Positions 41,867-52,500 of a DNA stretch of 64,000 bases are shown here, piece by piece (the stretch's first letter is position 1; each line of letters begins with the position of its first letter). Where the stretch lies: the NCBI GenBank assembly GCA_009768925.2, contig VHIT02000049.1, positions 62,001 through 126,000 of the forward strand. The letters run 5' to 3'. Under the pieces are notes generated by a model, which saw only the letters and a program-made list of their open reading frames with translations, did not search any database and was not told the origin of the DNA. Made by a program: the position numbers and the translations under genes. Source of the stretch: Cryptosporidium bovis. Lineage: Eukaryota > Apicomplexa > Conoidasida > Eucoccidiorida > Cryptosporidiidae.

Positions 41867-42222
41867 ATTTTATATGTACGAAGTATAACAATTTATGTGT
41901 ACACAAGCAAGAAATATGGTAATAATATATTATAAATCCCCTGTGTACCAACAAAAACAAGTATTATGAAAAGAGAGAATTATTATATCACCGTGTTGAG
42001 AAGTGAAAGTCGTTTAATTTACCACTATTTTATTTAATCCAGATATCATTGTTTTACATCTGAATTAAGTAAGGTTTTCTACATTATTGCTTTTGATTTT
42101 CTTTTTAAGTTTTAATTTTGACCGGACACTACGTTTCATTTTATCTCCAATATTCCTTAGTAATATATAAAATTTATGCCATAAACCATGCCATCAATTT
42201 CGAGGATACACCTTACTGATAG
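41867..42222. other. Convergent intergenic region
   Basis: 356 AT-rich bases between cullin and U5-40K. Nothing further was seen. Confidence 0.55.
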
Positions 42223-43170
42223 TTATATGAACTCACCAACAAGTACACGCTTGTCTACACCACTAGATGCTAAAATGGGTAAGCTCGGATGGAAACAAAC
42301 ATCTGTCGTGGCTCCTTCATGCCCCGGAAGTTTATTAATAAGTTTTTTATGTCTTACTGACCAAATATAAACTATTTTATCTGAAGATGCTGCTGCCACT
42401 AACTCGCCATTATGACTCCAACGTACTCTGTGTAGATTTTGCTCGAAACTATGTGTAGCACCCAACAATGTATTCAGTTTTCTGTCTTCAGTATCAAAAT
42501 GGGGTTTAATATCCCAAATAATAATTTGGTTGTCCATACTATTTGAAGCTAATGATGAATTGAATGGGCAAACATCTAGACCCGTAATAGTATCGCCAAG
42601 GGAAGCTAGTTTTGTAACTATATTGGAAACTCTTCTCATGTCTATCCAATATATATTATTATCGATACCACCAGCAAAAATTCTATTAAATTCACCATCC
42701 ATGGATACAGCAGTTATTGGATACTTATTCTCATATTTGTAAATACATGCCTTACTGGGTTGGAGTCTTAAATCCCAAATGCATACATTACCATCGTCTG
42801 ATCCAGAAACTGCAATTGTGTTAGTACATTTGCAACTGTTGACTATCTTTGAATGTCCCTTAAACTTTGAAATTCCATCAAACGTTTCAGAGTCCCAAAG
42901 ACGGACAGTCTTGTCTGCAGAACACGTTAAAAATTGAGATCCATGTTCTTTGTTCCAACATACTTCCAATACCGCCTTTTTATGACCTGAAACTACAATC
43001 CCCCTATCATTGTTTCTATAGTCGTTGAAAAATAAAATATTTGGGTCGTTCCCACAAACTACAACTGAGTTACCATCACCTGAAAAGCATGTACCTAGAC
43101 ATTCGCCACTAATACCGGTTAGTTCAAAAACTCTCAAACCATTTAAGTGACCAGCGTCATTGCCCACCAT
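42223..43170 (-). CDS. SNRNP40: U5 snRNP 40-kDa WD-repeat protein
   Basis: A WD40 propeller of the U5 snRNP that binds Prp8 and helps hold the spliceosome core. Its 315 residues form seven blades, with LTCSADKTVRLWD, VSGSDDGNVCIWDLR and a final blade LPGHEGATTDVCFHP...SGVDKRVLVGEF matching SNRNP40 specifically. Blade 6 has the family-typical NLHRVRWSHNGELVAAASSD. Length is slightly under the human protein because the N-terminal tail is short. Single exon, divergent from eIF6. Confidence 0.9.
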   Translation of the reverse strand: MVGNDAGHLNGLRVFELTGISGECLGTCFSGDGNSVVVCGNDPNILFFNDYRNNDRGIVVSGHKKAVLEVCWNKEHGSQFLTCSADKTVRLWDSETFDGISKFKGHSKIVNSCKCTNTIAVSGSDDGNVCIWDLRLQPSKACIYKYENKYPITAVSMDGEFNRIFAGGIDNNIYWIDMRRVSNIVTKLASLGDTITGLDVCPFNSSLASNSMDNQIIIWDIKPHFDTEDRKLNTLLGATHSFEQNLHRVRWSHNGELVAAASSDKIVYIWSVRHKKLINKLPGHEGATTDVCFHPSLPILASSGVDKRVLVGEFI

Positions 43171-43502
43171 ATATTTGAAACAAAGCGATATTAAACTTCT
43201 GCTCCAAGTTAATCTTTTTAAGTATTATTTTTAATTCAAGAGAAGAAAGGTGAATACACACACTCGTCCTCTAAAAAAATTATTTCAAAAAGGCAAATAG
43301 AAACTTTTCTTTTCCCTCTATTGATTTTTTCTAAACATTTTATTAAACCCGCCCCACTAGCCAATGAAGCAGAGTACCGCTATTATTGGTAAATAGACTC
43401 AGCGCCTGAAATTTTATTTTACTTTCCTCGGAGAGGTAACTCGGAAGGTAAGGCCTCCGATAGTAGTGAGAAAAATAAAGGAGGTGAAAGAAGATAGGGA
43501 AA
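43171..43502. other. Divergent promoter of U5-40K and eIF6
   Basis: 332 bases with CCCGCCCC at 43349-43356, AGCGCC at 43399, and a GA-rich stretch just before the eIF6 ATG. Confidence 0.55.
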
Positions 43503-44261
43503 ATGGCATTAAGGGCTGCGTTTGAGAGCTCTTCGGAGGTTGGCGTATTCGCAAATCTGACGAATAGATATTGCTTGTTGGCCCATGGGTCTTCTGCAGC
43601 GTTCACCTCAGTGTTTGAAGCTGAATTAATGGATCACCTACCTATAATTAACACATTAATAGGAGGTACAAGGCTTGTAGGTCGTTGTACAGTGGGTAAT
43701 AGAAATGGCCTTTTGGTCTCAAATATCGTGTCAGATCAAGAGTTGCAGCATCTAAGGAACAGTTTGCCCGATGACGTAAAAGTTCAGAGAATAGAGGAAC
43801 GTTTGAGTGCATTGGGAAACTGCATTGCATGTAATGATTACGTTGCGTTGATACACACTGATATGGATAAAGAGTCTGAGGAAATTATACAGGATGTGCT
43901 TGGAGTTGAAGTTTTTAGAACGACTATTGCTGGCCATGTTTTGGTAGGTAGTTATGCAAAGTTCACGAACCAGGGAGGAATAGTGCATACAATGGCATCC
44001 GAAGACGAGATGAATGAATTGTCTACACTTCTTCAAGTACCTATAACATCTGGAACTATAAATAGAGGTAGTGATGTTGTTAGTGCAGGTATAGTAGTAA
44101 ATGATTGGGCAGGTTTCGTTGGAATGGAGACAACGGCTGCAGAAATGGCAGTTGTTGAGAGAATATTTAAACTTGGTACATACAACAATATAACGAATAC
44201 TGAGGAATCGCGTGAGAGAGATGCTAAGCTTAGATCTTCTTTGATAGATACACTAGCATAA
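43503..44261 (+). CDS. EIF6: Translation initiation factor 6 (60S anti-association factor)
   Basis: eIF6 binds the 60S subunit, blocks premature joining to 40S and takes part in late 60S maturation. The 252 residues cover the whole five-fold pentein domain: [27 protein letters not shown] at the start, [41 protein letters not shown] and SVVS-like [18 protein letters not shown] toward the end. Length is normal. Its stop is 18 bases from the stop of the convergent ALG6 gene. Confidence 0.97.
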   Translation: MALRAAFESSSEVGVFANLTNRYCLLAHGSSAAFTSVFEAELMDHLPIINTLIGGTRLVGRCTVGNRNGLLVSNIVSDQELQHLRNSLPDDVKVQRIEERLSALGNCIACNDYVALIHTDMDKESEEIIQDVLGVEVFRTTIAGHVLVGSYAKFTNQGGIVHTMASEDEMNELSTLLQVPITSGTINRGSDVVSAGIVVNDWAGFVGMETTAAEMAVVERIFKLGTYNNITNTEESRERDAKLRSSLIDTLA

Positions 44262-44279
44262 TTAAGACAGTTTTCTAAA

Positions 44280-45974
44280 TTATGTTGTTTTTGTCTTTTT
44301 TCCTTGCGTTCTTTTGCTTGTTTTTCCAATAATCAGCTTCAAACATGAACAGCATTCTAGTGTGCTGATTACTAGGAATAATGAGAGAATCCACGAACAG
44401 GTTAGCGCATTTAAATATTCATGTAACCATGGATGCTTCTTGGGAGTGATTAGGTAATGGCAAATGAGCATTATTGCGAATAAAGCGGAAATTAACCAAG
44501 GGAATAGATTGTATATTCCGCTAATAAAACCACTTGATTCCTCGATTCTTTCATATAATATTGAGAAGACAAATACTATGTCGAAAATTGCGAATATGAG
44601 TAAATAAGGAACGCTTTTATCCAAAATAGAGAGAGTAATAAGGGAAAATGAAGACACTATTGTCATATTTAGAGGCAACCAAGGGAAAACATCCATAAGA
44701 AGCAATGCAGGAGTAAGTGGTAAGATAATACTTTTTTCATGCACTTGCCATGAGAACAAAAAAAAGGAGAGTGATGATGCAAAGAGTGAGAGTTCGAATT
44801 TTTTTTTTGTTGGACTTTTCAGGTTACTTAGACAAGATGGAATGAATCCAATTGAAGTTGCTGTTGTACATATATTAAGTGCAATTAATAAGTTGTTTTC
44901 ACTCACCATGGCCCATTTTTTTAAGTTAAAAATAAAGATGTTTCCGAACCAAAAGGATGCAACATGGTTTTCCCATGCACCCCTCCAAATAGGAATTACT
45001 CTTCTAATAATTGGGATAATAAAGTTTAGCCTATATTTTATAAGGATATAGTCCAATTTAGTTATTGGACGAATCGCATTATAGTACTCTGGATTCCTGA
45101 AGTTGCTGCTGATGAATGGAAGTAATAGGATAAATACAGTCGTAAATCCAGTTAGGATATAAATACATAACTTTTTTGAACGTTTTAAATTTCCCTTTGT
45201 ATTTACCAATTCAGATAAGAATAGAAAGAAGAATCCAGGCAAAAAATAAAGCATTGTTTGTTTAAAGAATATGGCAGAAACTAATGCAATGATCGAGAAT
45301 ATTTTTTTTCCAGTATATAAAAAATTTATCGACCAAATGATTAAGCCTATCGAAATACAGTTATACTGAAAATGCGAATGGTCAACGTAAATATGTGGAA
45401 CAGAAATCAATGAAACGAAAAGAAACATGTAGGAATCCCTTATATTTTCCTGTGGGTTTGAAATAAACCAGTAGTATACTAAACTCGAAAAGAAAATTAA
45501 AATATCACTAATTAATACAGTTCCTCGCATAAACCACTTAAAAGATTCGCTTTCTAATCCTCTAGAAGACTCCAACTTAACAAATTCGTCAAAACCGAAA
45601 TAATTTGCAAAATATCCACATAACATACTATGATAAGCAGTTAGAGGGGGATAGTCCAAAGGCCAATACTCAATATTGTTATGTTTATTATTAATATACC
45701 AATTATTTACTGGGAGATTTAATGTAATTTCCATCCAATGACGTTGTGCTTCAAAGTCACCAAATTTGGGAGGGTCTGACTGTCCAGAATATTTAGAATA
45801 TCCTATTAACATCCTAATTAGCACTCCAATTAACAATGTAAATACTATTTTGATTACATTATTGTGTTTGTTATTAATATGTGAATTTTTTAACGTGATT
45901 TCTTTAGATTTATGTTTCGTGAAAGATGTAGGTGAGTCTGATCGTTCAAGATTACTTGAGTATTTTTCCAACAT
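44280..45974 (-). CDS. ALG6: Dolichyl-linked glucosyltransferase ALG6
   Basis: A multi-span ER enzyme that adds the first glucose to the dolichol-linked N-glycan precursor from dolichol-phosphate glucose. The 564-residue protein has about 10-12 hydrophobic segments. The hallmark luminal loop is present: KFGDFEAQRHWMEITLNLPV with the catalytic acid in GDFE, then YWPLDYPPLTAYHSM and HVYVDH-like YVDHSHFQYN. These match ALG6 better than ALG8. Cryptosporidium is reported to carry N-glycans with a single glucose on one arm, which fits an ALG6 enzyme. The ATG at 45974 was chosen; the frame extends upstream only from a GTG. Confidence 0.9.
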   Translation of the reverse strand: MLEKYSSNLERSDSPTSFTKHKSKEITLKNSHINNKHNNVIKIVFTLLIGVLIRMLIGYSKYSGQSDPPKFGDFEAQRHWMEITLNLPVNNWYINNKHNNIEYWPLDYPPLTAYHSMLCGYFANYFGFDEFVKLESSRGLESESFKWFMRGTVLISDILIFFSSLVYYWFISNPQENIRDSYMFLFVSLISVPHIYVDHSHFQYNCISIGLIIWSINFLYTGKKIFSIIALVSAIFFKQTMLYFLPGFFFLFLSELVNTKGNLKRSKKLCIYILTGFTTVFILLLPFISSNFRNPEYYNAIRPITKLDYILIKYRLNFIIPIIRRVIPIWRGAWENHVASFWFGNIFIFNLKKWAMVSENNLLIALNICTTATSIGFIPSCLSNLKSPTKKKFELSLFASSLSFFLFSWQVHEKSIILPLTPALLLMDVFPWLPLNMTIVSSFSLITLSILDKSVPYLLIFAIFDIVFVFSILYERIEESSGFISGIYNLFPWLISALFAIMLICHYLITPKKHPWLHEYLNALTCSWILSLFLVISTLECCSCLKLIIGKTSKRTQGKKTKTT

Positions 45975-46868
45975 CCTGATTAAGCACCAAACTAACGACA
46001 AAAGATCCTTGTACGTAATGTACTTGTTATAAATAAACCAGTTAAACACAAGTGCAAATTGTAGTTTTTAACCAATGGTGTAGCACCTCAATATAGCCGA
46101 AGTGAGATTAATATGATTATGGAGAAAAGTTGGAATACACAATAAGCATCGCGATCAACCCCCTAATAAACGAAACCGAAGTAGTTCCAACCTATATTTC
46201 AAAATATTAATGCGGATAAAACCTAAACCCGTCTCTAGTATCTTTTAAAGAAAAAGAATCATGAGAATAAAAATTAAACCCAAAATCCAGAATAAAGTAA
46301 AAAATTTGTTTAATTTTCCCTCAAATCATAAAAGCTATTTATTAACCACGGCTATTATTTTCTATTTTATGCCCTCACCTTTTTTTTGACTTTTTATTCT
46401 CTAAGGTGTTACCGCCATATTTGTTTGCATGCAAAAGGTTCCTTAGATAAAAAATGAAATATATGTGGAGTATGTACGGAATATAGTATAACTTTTTATG
46501 ACGGAATTAGAATCAAATAATGATTGTTTTACGTTTATTTCTAAAGAAAGAGAAATAACTTAAGAAATAAGAACAATATTTTTAAGCTATTATTGGCGGA
46601 AGGGGAATGTTAGAGAATTAATTAATAGTTCCGCGTTTCTGTCTAAACCCCCTTGATGCATTTTTTACATGTAATAAGCAAGTTATGAACTTGAAGTAGG
46701 AGAAGGGTTTATGAAGCAAGTTTTCTTTGTGTGTTGGGGAGCTAATTGTTCTTTTAATTAGGAGGTGTGAGTAACATTCATAATTATAGAAGAAAAAAGG
46801 GAGCAAAGTTAATGAGAGGCTAAGGGAGGCAAATAAAAAAGGAAAGTGAAGAATAAAAAAAAAGGAAA
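45975..46868. other. Divergent intergenic region
   Basis: 894 bases between ALG6 and the transporter. TACCGCCAT at 46409 and TTGGCGGAA at 46593 are half-sites of the common GGCGG type. Short minus-strand ORFs near 46595-46806 look coding-like in two frames but have no splice or start support. Confidence 0.5.
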
Positions 46869-49028
46869 ATGAAGGAAAATATAAAACTAATTGACATTAT
46901 TACTTTAAAAAAGTCCAATCAAGTAGGCATGGGGCCAGAAGAATTAGAAAAAAATGCAAAAAACAATGTGGAAAAGGATGTGGAAAAAGGCGTAACAGAG
47001 AAGGCAGGGGAAGACCTGATAAAAAATGGGACGCATGAAAATTTAGATAAAATAGATGAATTATATGAAACAAAAAATTCGAACGAAATAGTGGATAAAA
47101 AAAGGAATAGAATGAAGAAAAAATTTAAGTTTTCTGGTAATGGAAATGTTATTTTAACTGTTTATACAATTATTGGATATTTTTTCACTTCAATAGCTAT
47201 TATATACTATAATCATTGGTTATTTGACAAAGTCGCACCTTTCCCTGTATTTGCAACATGGGTTCAACAAATTGTCGGTGTTTGTTGCTTTGGTTTGGTC
47301 ACTTTATCTAGAAAGACACCAGATGTTTCGAAAATATCTGGTTCTGGAAAAAAGAATAAGTCCTCTGACCTGTCACCATCTATAAAAGGTGGAAATCCCT
47401 TGCAGGTAAATAGCACAAGTACTAATTGTACAACAAATGAGAATATTCCTTCAAAGGACCAGGTTGCAGTCGGTGATTCTGCAATCTTGGAAATAGAGGA
47501 TAGTAGCAAAAAAGGGAGCAGTGAAAAAATAGAAGGGAATGTGGAAATTAGCAAAGATAATATCGAGATAAATCATACAAAAGGAAAGGATTCATCGGTT
47601 ATCCTCTTTGGAATAAAAAAGATAGTAAAGATCTTGCCAATGTCAATATGTTTTGTTGGACTTGTAGCATTTGGCAATATATGTTTAAAATATGTTCAAG
47701 TCTCAACATACCAATTAGCGAGATCTGGATCACTTATTTTTACGGTGATTGTTTCTTATTTAATGCTTGGACAAAAACAAACATGGCAGTCAATTTTAGC
47801 TTGTGTAATAGTATGTGTTGGATTTTTGATAGGGTCTTTGGATAGATCCAGCTTATCTGCAATGGGAATAATTACAGGTCTAGCTTCATCTTTTTGTCAG
47901 GTATTTTATAATGTATTCATGAAAAAGTGTATGAACTATTTTAATGGAGATGCTATTGAGTTGATGAAATATAATCAATGCATTTCTACGATTCTTCTTA
48001 TACCGTGCATATTTCTTGCTAAGGAAACTGATTTGGTATTTAATTCACCCATTTTCGACATTAATCAGGCAGAATTTTTCAGATTGTGGGTTCTTTTGTT
48101 TATTTGCGGATTGATTTCTATGCTTTTAAATTATTTCACATTTCTTGTTGTTGGTTATACTTCACCAGTTACATTTAATGTTCTCGGAATGTTTAAGAGT
48201 TGTGCGCAAACTGCGGGTGGTTTTATAATATTTCATGACCATGCAACTCCAAACTCAATTACAGGTATTTGTTTAACATTAACAGGTTCTATTTGGTATG
48301 GATTCGCGAAATCTGTGAATTGTAAACCAAAAGATAGAGAGGCTGCCATTTTTGCAGTGGATTCTGAAAATAAGATATTGATTTATAAGGATGGGTTGAA
48401 TGACAAGGAATTTGATGAGGAAGAAATGACAGAAATGAAGGAATTAGAATACAGGGTTTCGGTCTACGATGAGAACATAGAAGATATAGTTGGTGAATCA
48501 ATAAGTGTAACAAATGAGAACTCCTGCTCTAACACAGCTTCAAACACAGAATTTGAGATTGTAAATGGATATCAATCAGATAACACAAATGCTGCTTTTA
48601 AGATTGATAGCAACAGTAATTTATATTCATATAGTGACCCTACAATTAACACGAATAATTCCAATGAAAAACTTGCAGAGCCATCTTTGTCATTGAGCAG
48701 TTGTATTTCAGAAGAAAAAATCGAATTTATAGACCGAAAGGTAGCAGAAAATACTGAGCTTACCAAATTATTTGAGAAATTTGACAAGATTCCAAGAAGA
48801 GAAACAGTAGAGGCAAAAAAAAATATATCAAAGATATCAGTGTCTTTACCAGCAAGCGTATGTAATTCTCCAATTACTGAAAGTAGGCAAATTTCTGTAG
48901 ATATAATATCAAATGACGGCAATAAAGTAGAAACTCCGAACGAAAGTAACATTTCTCTGGATGTTAGTATTTCTATTGACTCTGAAAGAGGGGCAGCAGA
49001 AAATAGTATCCTGGACAAATACAATTAG
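46869..49028 (+). CDS. Nucleotide-sugar transporter, GDP-fucose type (SLC35C-like)
   Basis: 719 residues, about twice the usual length. A 90-residue charged N-terminal arm precedes the first membrane span (VYTIIGYFFTSIAIIYYN). A roughly 100-residue Ser/Lys/Glu-rich loop interrupts the carrier after span 2. Spans 3-10 follow (residues ~255-500). A 230-residue acidic tail faces the cytosol. The signatures TYQLARSGSLIFTVIVSY, FYNVFMKKCMN and YTSPVTFNVLGMFKSCAQT resemble Golgi GDP-fucose transporters. It would feed fucose to O- or N-glycans in the Golgi. The substrate is inferred; related triose-phosphate/NST families are alternatives. Confidence 0.75.
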   Translation: MKENIKLIDIITLKKSNQVGMGPEELEKNAKNNVEKDVEKGVTEKAGEDLIKNGTHENLDKIDELYETKNSNEIVDKKRNRMKKKFKFSGNGNVILTVYTIIGYFFTSIAIIYYNHWLFDKVAPFPVFATWVQQIVGVCCFGLVTLSRKTPDVSKISGSGKKNKSSDLSPSIKGGNPLQVNSTSTNCTTNENIPSKDQVAVGDSAILEIEDSSKKGSSEKIEGNVEISKDNIEINHTKGKDSSVILFGIKKIVKILPMSICFVGLVAFGNICLKYVQVSTYQLARSGSLIFTVIVSYLMLGQKQTWQSILACVIVCVGFLIGSLDRSSLSAMGIITGLASSFCQVFYNVFMKKCMNYFNGDAIELMKYNQCISTILLIPCIFLAKETDLVFNSPIFDINQAEFFRLWVLLFICGLISMLLNYFTFLVVGYTSPVTFNVLGMFKSCAQTAGGFIIFHDHATPNSITGICLTLTGSIWYGFAKSVNCKPKDREAAIFAVDSENKILIYKDGLNDKEFDEEEMTEMKELEYRVSVYDENIEDIVGESISVTNENSCSNTASNTEFEIVNGYQSDNTNAAFKIDSNSNLYSYSDPTINTNNSNEKLAEPSLSLSSCISEEKIEFIDRKVAENTELTKLFEKFDKIPRRETVEAKKNISKISVSLPASVCNSPITESRQISVDIISNDGNKVETPNESNISLDVSISIDSERGAAENSILDKYN

Positions 49029-49567
49029 ATGTAATAAATAACACACATCAATACTATTAAAACAGTAAAATAGCAGATCAAATGATTGTTTACTCGCTCT
49101 ATTTGTTATTAGTCCCTGAAATACATAGGATGACAAAAAAATGAGATAAACTATCAATATATAAGAATTGGTTAGTTAATATTAAAGTAATAGGAAAAGC
49201 TATTTGACGAAGTTTGTATAGAGTGTAAGTGTACATAAACGGTATCTGTTTAGTTTGGAATTATAATTTAATAGGTTATTTGACTTTTGAGTTTTCTCTG
49301 TTACACGTATTTTAGCCTTTAGCTTTGTCATTTATAGATATTGTCACCGAAATTACCGCCAACAAATGTTAATAAGATTATGAAGATGAAGGCCGTACTT
49401 TTGGCGGGAATGGAACACACACTTATTTTTTGTTTAAAGGAAAACACTTCATAAAGGAATATGATCGTAGAAGATTCACGTTGGTAGAGAGTTTTATGTT
49501 AGAGGAATACAGTTTAACAATTGAGGAACCTAAAATCAGGTTTATGAGGTTCTCGTTTTAACAGAAG
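49029..49567. other. Upstream region of the adenylyl cyclase
   Basis: 539 bases. ACCGCCAACA at 49352 and TTGGCGGGAA at 49401 form two opposed E2F-like half-sites about 50 bases apart before the cyclase gene. Confidence 0.55.
49401..49410 (+). promoter_or_regulatory. TTGGCGGGAA E2F-like site
   Basis: Matches the classical E2F core TTSGCGGGAA and lies 158 bases before the adenylyl cyclase ATG. It is the closest single match to E2F consensus in the window. Function inferred. Confidence 0.45.
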
Positions 49568-52500
49568 ATGGGGTTGGTACCTTCAATTGCTGCAAAAGGT
49601 ACACTTTATGTTTATTCTAGTATCCAGTCGGTTGTAATAGGAAATAAAAGAAAAGAAGTACCACAGAGACCACCAGATTTGGATATAATTGCGTCTGGTG
49701 AAAGAGACAGAATTTCAGATGACTGGAGATGGCTTGCAATAAAATCTGAAAGGCGTTTAAATAATTTGACAAAGTCAAGTTCTTCATCTGAACAATTAAA
49801 ACAGAAATTAGGGAGCACATTTGACATTAATCAATTTTCTTGTTTTGTTCCCAGAACTGTTTTGGAGGCAATAGCAGATAAAAGAATAGGTTATGCAGAT
49901 GACTTCGATGTTATTATTGAGAGTTTTAAAGGAGCGGTAGTGTTTTGTGATGCATCTGGGTTTACTGCATTAACTGCGGCTTTAGATAAACAAGTTAATG
50001 GAGCAGAAAGATTAGGTGAATGTATTAATAACTTTTTTACTCCACTAATTCAAATTATACACTATTGGGGAGGGGACATAATTAAATTTAGTGGAGATGC
50101 CATTTGTGTTGTTTGGCCTGTGGATGATGAAACAGCAAATATAAACTCTAATAATCCAAATTTTGAGGTAAACAGCAACTTGTCAAGCAGAAATTTGAAC
50201 GACAATCTGAATGCAGCCTCTAAATCACAGGATTTTATAAATCAGGGGAACCTAAACGCAGGCGATACATATTCTGTTGATATGTTTCATGCATGTAGAC
50301 TTGCATGTGAATGTTGTATGGATATACACAGAACATTACATAACTTTCCAACTCCAATACAGGGTAGACATCTAACTTTACATATTGGAGTTGGGTATGG
50401 AAGGGTAACAATATTGCAAGTTGGAGGAGTAATGGATAGGTGGGAATATGTTGTTGGTGGCCCTCCTTTTGAGGAAATTGCAATAGCAGAACCACTTGCA
50501 AAAAGTGGGGAGACAGTAATTTCTCCATCTGTTTTTAAGATACTTGGGAAGTGTGCAAAAGTTGAATCTTGTGAAACTAACCCTGAATTTAAAAGATTAA
50601 TTAGTTTATTGTTGCCAAGACCACCACCACCTCCGCCTTTAGCATCGATTCATATTGAAGACGAGGATGTCAATTTACTCAGAAGATATATTCCACCCCC
50701 GGTTTATCGTTGTTTGTCTAGTGGTTATAATGTTTTTTTAAATGAAGTCAGAAGATTGACGTGCATTTTTATTTCAGTAAGGGGGTTGGATATATCAACA
50801 CAATATGGTTCAAGAACAGCGCATCAACTTATGCAGCTTGTTCAAAAAGCAGCTTATACAATGGAAGGTAGTGTAAACAAGTTTCTTGTTGATGACAAAG
50901 GTGTCTTACTTTTAGTTATTTTTGGTCTTCCTCCGGTTTACCACTTGGATGATCCATTAAGAGCAGTATTTGCAGGTTTAAGAATATTAGATAGCATTAG
51001 ATTTATGGGGTTAAGTTCCGGGATAGGAATAGGGACTGGAAGAGTTTGGATAGGAACAGTAGGGTGTGAAATACGTAAAGAGTATACGGCATTGGGGGAT
51101 ACTGTAAATTTATCAGCAAGGTTGATGGGGAGAGCAGGTGAAAATGAGATATTATGTGATGAAAATACGTTTGAAGCATGCAATCATGCAATGCAGTTTG
51201 TAAGAAAAGAGTCTTTTTATCCGAAAGGTAAAGACGTGTCAATAAGTACATTCTCACCTACTGGAATTTTAACAAAAAATCGTTTACAGAACAATGCTAT
51301 GGGAAATGTTGGTAATTCAAAAATTGGTGATTCTTTTTCATCTTCAAATAAAGATATTCAAAGTGAAGCAGATGCAGGAAATAGATTGGTTGATAGTACA
51401 AATTCTGTTTCTTCATCTATATCAATTGACAACTCCAATAATCAAGAAATTTCATTAAATAGCATACAAACATGGCGTGATTGGAAACCACTAAAAAAAC
51501 TAAAAAAGTTTTTCAGGCCAAGATACTCATATGGATTACCTGATGTTAATGATCCAAATTTTCGTGTAATTCCTGACTACGTTATGGATGGTTCAATAAA
51601 TAACAGATTTTTGGGCCCACTAATGCCATGGGAATACTACGAACCATGGGATCCAATATTACGTCCAACAATAGATTTGGGAGGAGTGATGACTATATAT
51701 GGAAAAAAAAACTGTGGAATAGATGAGATAATTAAAAACATAATTCAACTGGGAGAAAGGCTTGAAAGAAGAGTTTTTTTGTGTAGTAATATGCCTGATA
51801 CACCATTTATTAACATAGGAAATGTTCCCCTACTACCTTGGAAGACCCTTTGTACAGATATTGTTGAATCCTGGCGAACAACAAAGTCAAGAGAAAAAAA
51901 AGGGTTTTCAAATATAGATAGGGATAATTCAATATATGGTTTAGCTAAGGAGTTAACTCATCCTTCTTTTCATTGGAGTTTACACAAATTAAGACCTGTA
52001 CTACAAGGTCTAGTTTTACCTTCAGAATTATCTGAAAATAAAGCTTTTTTAAAAATGGCTAGAAACAAGAATAAGAATGTGAAGGAACTCCTAAGGAATC
52101 CGTTTATGTTTGTTAAGAATATAAACACTAAAAAAACAACAAATAATAAAGAAAATGGTGAGGGAATAAGATCAAAAGAAGATCAAAGTTTTTCAGTTTC
52201 AGAAGATTCTAACTACACAGAAGAGAGTGTTTCCGATGAAGAGAGTGAGAAAGGGTTAGGCCCAATTATAACTTCATTAATAAATGGATTCTCAATGTAT
52301 GAAAATAGCATAATTTGTTTACACGTCAAAACAGGAACTTGCTTCTATGCTGGAATGGAACAAGAAAGTTGGAAGATTGCTAGAATGATTGCTAAAATAG
52401 CAATGATTAGAAGAAAAAGAAAAATAGAAAGTGATTTTAGAGAATTGAAAAAGTGGAGAAGAAAACATTCAAGGATATGTCTATTTTGTAAAGGATTTAA